In this document: piece by piece, positions 61,492 to 64,000 of the stretch
Numbering within the stretch: position 1 is the stretch's first letter
How the letters are laid out: every line of letters starts with the position of its first letter
NCBI RefSeq assembly: GCF_047238105.1
Contig: NZ_JBDFMD010000001.1
Location: 7,006,001 to 7,070,000 of the forward strand
Direction: 5' to 3'
Source of the DNA: Paenibacillus_D sp047238105
GTDB taxonomy: Bacteria; Bacillota; Bacilli; Paenibacillales; Paenibacillaceae
DNA: 64,000 nt
The notes under the pieces: model-generated
Told to the model about the DNA's origin: nothing
The model's input: only the letters and a program-made list of their open reading frames with translations
Database searches by the model: none
Made by a program: the position numbers and the translations under genes

Positions 61492-61515
61492 ATGGGTCAA
61501 AGGAAGGTGAGAGGT

Positions 61516-62370
61516 ATGAGTGAGAAGGTAGTGGAACAACAGACATTCCAACTGGAGGATGAGACGCTGGCGACGATACGCGGAGAGGTTCGCGTGGCCA
61601 GCGGCGTTGAGCGGAAGCCGGTTCTCCTGCTGGTCCACGGCTTCAAGGGGTTCAAGGACTGGGGCTTCTTCCCCTATGCAGCAGAACGCTTGGCTTATCA
61701 AGGCTTTGCGGTCGTCACATTCAATCTGTCTCATAACGGTGTACGCGAGCATGATTTTGACGAGCTGGAGAAGTTCGGGCGCAACACCTACTCCCGGGAG
61801 CAAGCAGATCTGGCGCATGTGGTGGCGGCAGTCCGAGCAGAGCGGCTTCCGCTTGGCGATCGGATGGATACGCGGCAGCTCTTCCTCGTCGGCCACAGCC
61901 GTGGGGGCGGCAACTGTGTGCTGTTCGCCGCCGATCATCCTGAGATCGGCGGCGTGGTAACATGGAACGGCGTCGGCCGCGCCGATCTGTTCGGTGAGGA
62001 TTTCCGCGAGCAGGTGATGCGCGAAGGTGTCGGTTATGTGGCCAATGCCAGAACGAAGCAGCAGATGCCGATCGAGGCTGTATTCTTCGAAGATCTTGAC
62101 CGCAACCGGGAGCGCTTCGATATTCCTGCGAGAGCAGCCGAGCTGCAGACACCGGTGCTCTTCATCCAGGGGATGAAGGATGCGGAGCGGCTGCTGGACG
62201 GATTCAGGACGCTCCGCCAGCAGGCTCCGCATCATCGCTTCGCAGAGCTGGCGGATGCGGACCACACGTTCGGCGTGAAGCATCCGTTTGCCGCTCCGAC
62301 CGACGACCTGGACCGTGCGATCGCGATCACGGCGGCGTTCTTTGCGCCGCTGATGGCCAAAGACAGCTAG
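61516..62370 (+). CDS. Alpha/beta hydrolase (YqiA/DLH-like)
   Basis: 284 residues from the ATG at 61516, after AAGGAAGGTGAGAGG; upstream in-frame codons lack a ribosome-binding site. Alpha/beta hydrolase motifs: oxyanion-loop LLVHGFKGFKDWGFF, nucleophile elbow VGHSRGGG, then LFIQGMKDAE and ADADHTFGVKHPF, which give the acid and the catalytic histidine. A cytoplasmic esterase or peptidase-like enzyme; substrate unknown. It probably forms an operon with the Rossmann-fold gene 37 nt downstream. Confidence 0.9.
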   Translation: MSEKVVEQQTFQLEDETLATIRGEVRVASGVERKPVLLLVHGFKGFKDWGFFPYAAERLAYQGFAVVTFNLSHNGVREHDFDELEKFGRNTYSREQADLAHVVAAVRAERLPLGDRMDTRQLFLVGHSRGGGNCVLFAADHPEIGGVVTWNGVGRADLFGEDFREQVMREGVGYVANARTKQQMPIEAVFFEDLDRNRERFDIPARAAELQTPVLFIQGMKDAERLLDGFRTLRQQAPHHRFAELADADHTFGVKHPFAAPTDDLDRAIAITAAFFAPLMAKDS

Positions 62371-62407
62371 GCCAGCTGCTTATACTAAGGATAGGGAGTT
62401 GAACGAA

Positions 62408-63052
62408 ATGAACGTATTCATCACAGGTGCTGGCGGCAAGATCGGCCGCTTGCTCGTAGAGATCCTAAAAGCAACAGGCAAGCATACACCCGTGGCGATG
62501 GTGCGCAGCCGGGAGCAGGCGGAGCGCTATGAAGCCGCCGGGGTCAGAAGTGTCATCGCGAACCTTGAGTCCAGTGTAGACGAGCTCGCAGCAGCCATCC
62601 AAGGTAGCGATGCGATCGTCTTCACAGCAGGCTCCGGCGGGCATACCGGCTATGATAAGACGATCCTGATCGACCTTGACGGCGCAGTCAAGATGTTCGA
62701 AGCAGCCGAGCTGGCAGGCATCAAACGGTTCGTCATGGTCAGCGCGTTTGGCGCCCACCGCAGAGAGCTGTGGTCGGAGGCGATTCAGCCTTACTATGCG
62801 GCCAAGCATTACGCCGACAGGCTGCTGGCATCAAGTGGGCTGGATTATACGATCCTGCGGCCGGGCCGGCTGCTCGATGAACCGGGAACCGGCATGATCA
62901 GCATCGACGAAGGGATGGAGCGGGGCTCGATCCCGCGAGAGGATGTGGCAGGGGTGATCGCAGCGGTGCTGGAGGCGCCAGCGACGATCCGGCGCTCTTA
63001 CGATCTGCTCTCAGGCAAGCAATCGATCGGCGATGCGATCGCTGCAATCTGA
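62408..63052 (+). CDS. NAD(P)-binding Rossmann protein (atypical SDR, YhfK/YwnB-like)
   Basis: 214 residues from the ATG at 62408; a TTG at 62399 is an alternative. Dinucleotide-binding ITGAGGKIGRLL, then AIVFTAGSGGHTGYD, RFVMVSAFGAHRRE, YAAKHYADRLLASSGLDYTILRPGRL, a pattern of the NAD(P)H-binding DUF/NmrA-like group. No catalytic Tyr-x3-Lys beyond the YAAKHYAD context, so it may be an oxidoreductase or a redox-sensing protein. The rest of the strand to 63384 is intergenic. Confidence 0.9.
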   Translation: MNVFITGAGGKIGRLLVEILKATGKHTPVAMVRSREQAERYEAAGVRSVIANLESSVDELAAAIQGSDAIVFTAGSGGHTGYDKTILIDLDGAVKMFEAAELAGIKRFVMVSAFGAHRRELWSEAIQPYYAAKHYADRLLASSGLDYTILRPGRLLDEPGTGMISIDEGMERGSIPREDVAGVIAAVLEAPATIRRSYDLLSGKQSIGDAIAAI

Positions 63053-63056
63053 TCGA

Positions 63057-63310
63057 TCCGGAGAAATGCAAGCTAAGTAGATAGAAGAATCATATACTTT
63101 CATCAATTTGGACAAAACCTGCTCACGCAGGTTGGCACTGCGATACGGACACAATAGGGTCTATTTTGCACAAAAACGCGCCCATGCTCGAACTAGGGGC
63201 TACTGTGTCCGTTCGTGAGTGAGCACTACCCTAAGCGTTCTTCTTCTTTTTTTGGGGTGGGGGCCGGAAACTTATAAATTAAGCCAAGGTGAAACGGCTG
63301 TCGCCGTTAT
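63057..63310 (+). repeat. Dispersed hairpin repeat, copy 3 (broken), in a 330-nt gap
   Basis: The gap 63053-63384 has no gene. Module A (63057-63101) starts TCCGGAGAAATGCAAGC and runs to CATATACTTTC, directly after the previous stop codon. Module B appears only as its left part (63284-63310, CCAAGGTGAAACGGCTGTCGC); the pairing right arm is missing. The 180 nt between them show no clear feature beyond a short T-rich run at 63240-63252. Confidence 0.5.
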
Positions 63311-63323
63311 ACACTTAGAATTT

Positions 63324-63353
63324 AAGAAAAAGACCTCCGAAAGATCGGAAGTC
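63324..63353 (-). terminator. Terminator of the metal ATPase gene
   Basis: On the minus strand stem GACTTCCGA / TCGGAGGTC with one G-T pair and TCTT loop, then TTTTTCTT. A further hairpin (ACCAGTTGT / ACAACTGGT, 63359-63382) lies between it and the stop codon. Confidence 0.88.
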
Positions 63354-63384
63354 TTCCGGACCAGTTGTACGCACAACTGGTCTT

Positions 63385-64000
63385 TTACTTGTTGGCGATC
63401 GTGTCTTCACTGTGGCGCCGGATCAGGATCGTCAGACTGACCAGAGTAACGAAGATCGTCGCGCCCATATCGGATAGAATGGCGATCCAAAGCGTCAGCC
63501 ATCCAGGTATTGTGAGCAGCAGGGCGATCAGCTTCAAGCCTAGCGAGACGATGATGTTGAACCGGATAATCCGGTTCACCCTGCGGGATATCGAGACGGC
63601 CTCTGGAAGCTTGCCCAGATGATCCTGCATGAGCACGATATCTGCAGTTTCGATTGCGCTGTCTGTTCCTTTGCCCATAGCGATTCCCAATTGGGCCGAG
63701 GCGAGAGCGGGCGCATCATTGATTCCGTCGCCGATCATCGCCACCTGGCCTTTGGCCGCCAACGCTTTGATCCGGTTCACTTTGTCTTCCGGCAACAGAT
63801 TGCCATAATAGGAAGAGACGCCGACAGCGGCAGCGACCTTCTCGGCTGTTTTGCTATGATCGCCGGTCAACATGACAGTCTGCTTGATACCGAGCTTATG
63901 GAGCGCTCCGATGACGTCTCTGCTCTCGGAGCGGATCTCGTCGGCAATGCCGAACACGCCCAGCACGCTCTTCTGATCGGCTACCAGTACGAGCGTCAGT
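63385..64000 (-). CDS. P1B-type metal-transporting ATPase, C-terminal part (N-terminus off the right edge)
   Basis: The frame is open from the right edge to a stop at 63385; at least 205 residues are visible. The phosphorylation and hinge region contains LTGDHSKTAEKVA, the hinge GDGINDAPALASAQLGIAMG, TDSAIETADIVLM, and then two membrane helices near the C-terminus. The conserved C-terminal ISRRVNRIIRFNIIVSLGLKL is typical of Zn/Cd/Pb/Co-exporting ATPases of the CadA/ZntA group. The metal specificity cannot be read from the part seen. A terminator follows. Confidence 0.92.
   Translation of the reverse strand, partial: LTLVLVADQKSVLGVFGIADEIRSESRDVIGALHKLGIKQTVMLTGDHSKTAEKVAAAVGVSSYYGNLLPEDKVNRIKALAAKGQVAMIGDGINDAPALASAQLGIAMGKGTDSAIETADIVLMQDHLGKLPEAVSISRRVNRIIRFNIIVSLGLKLIALLLTIPGWLTLWIAILSDMGATIFVTLVSLTILIRRHSEDTIANK

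Overview
The window looks like chromosome from a spore-forming, Gram-positive Bacillales bacterium, most like Paenibacillus or a close relative (Cohnella, Brevibacillus). This is inferred from gene content; no 16S rRNA is present. The evidence is a spore-germination receptor operon, a collagen-like spore-surface cluster with CgeB-like glycosyltransferases, S-layer-homology (SLH) proteins, an Lpl-type sugar importer with a membrane-bound AraC regulator, an Lsa-type ABC-F gene, strong AGGAGG ribosome-binding sites, and moderately high GC. No rRNA, tRNA, CRISPR array, prophage or intact insertion sequence was seen. 

Layout. 1-3.1 kb: an unidentified gene cut by the left edge, divergent from a hybrid histidine kinase. 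3.2-6.8 kb: cysJI, NADPH sulfite reductase. 7-10.1 kb: a spermidine-synthase-like protein, then phasin and UbiB-type kinase, ending in a tandem array of hairpins. 10.2-16.8 kb: an apparent spore-surface glycosylation island with five glycosyltransferases, a collagen-like protein and a small protein sharing its tail fold. 16.8-21 kb: assimilatory nitrate reductase fused to a CysJ-like reductase, with a consensus TnrA/GlnR box about 50 bp upstream of its predicted transcription start. 21.2-25.4 kb: MarR regulator, SLH-GH3 hexosaminidase, CorC/HlyC-type membrane protein. 25.5-29.6 kb: ger operon in order A-C-D-B. 29.6-32.7 kb: ATP-dependent DNA ligase, MBL-fold hydrolase, manganese catalase. 32.8-38.6 kb: GH94 phosphorylase, LysR regulator, zwf and transaldolase. 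38.8-41.5 kb: copper-amine-oxidase-type stalk protein, NTF2-like protein, FMN reductase. 41.6-44.9 kb: a two-component system translationally coupled to a LolA-fold lipoprotein. 45-47.7 kb: a GHKL (MORC/MutL-like) ATPase, a small membrane protein, EcsC. 47.9-53.8 kb: an Lpl-type sugar ABC importer with a frameshifted first permease, then its AraC-type regulator. 53.8-55.6 kb: an Lsa-family ABC-F gene behind a transcription-attenuation leader. 55.8-61.4 kb: a 1863-residue surface phosphoesterase. 61.5-64 kb: an alpha/beta hydrolase, a Rossmann-fold protein and the C-terminus of a P1B-type metal ATPase cut by the right edge. 

How genes work together. The sulfite and nitrate reductases are reductive assimilation systems carrying homologous diflavin electron-delivery modules, one separate (CysJ) and one fused. 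zwf and transaldolase feed NADPH and pentose-phosphate metabolism and could support both. The germination operon and the collagen/glycosyltransferase island both concern spores. The most interesting non-coding signals are the ABC-F leader, the TnrA box and promoter, the internal ribosome-binding site inside the nitrate reductase fusion, the 44-bp hairpin array after ubiB, and a dispersed hairpin repeat family present three times in the window.
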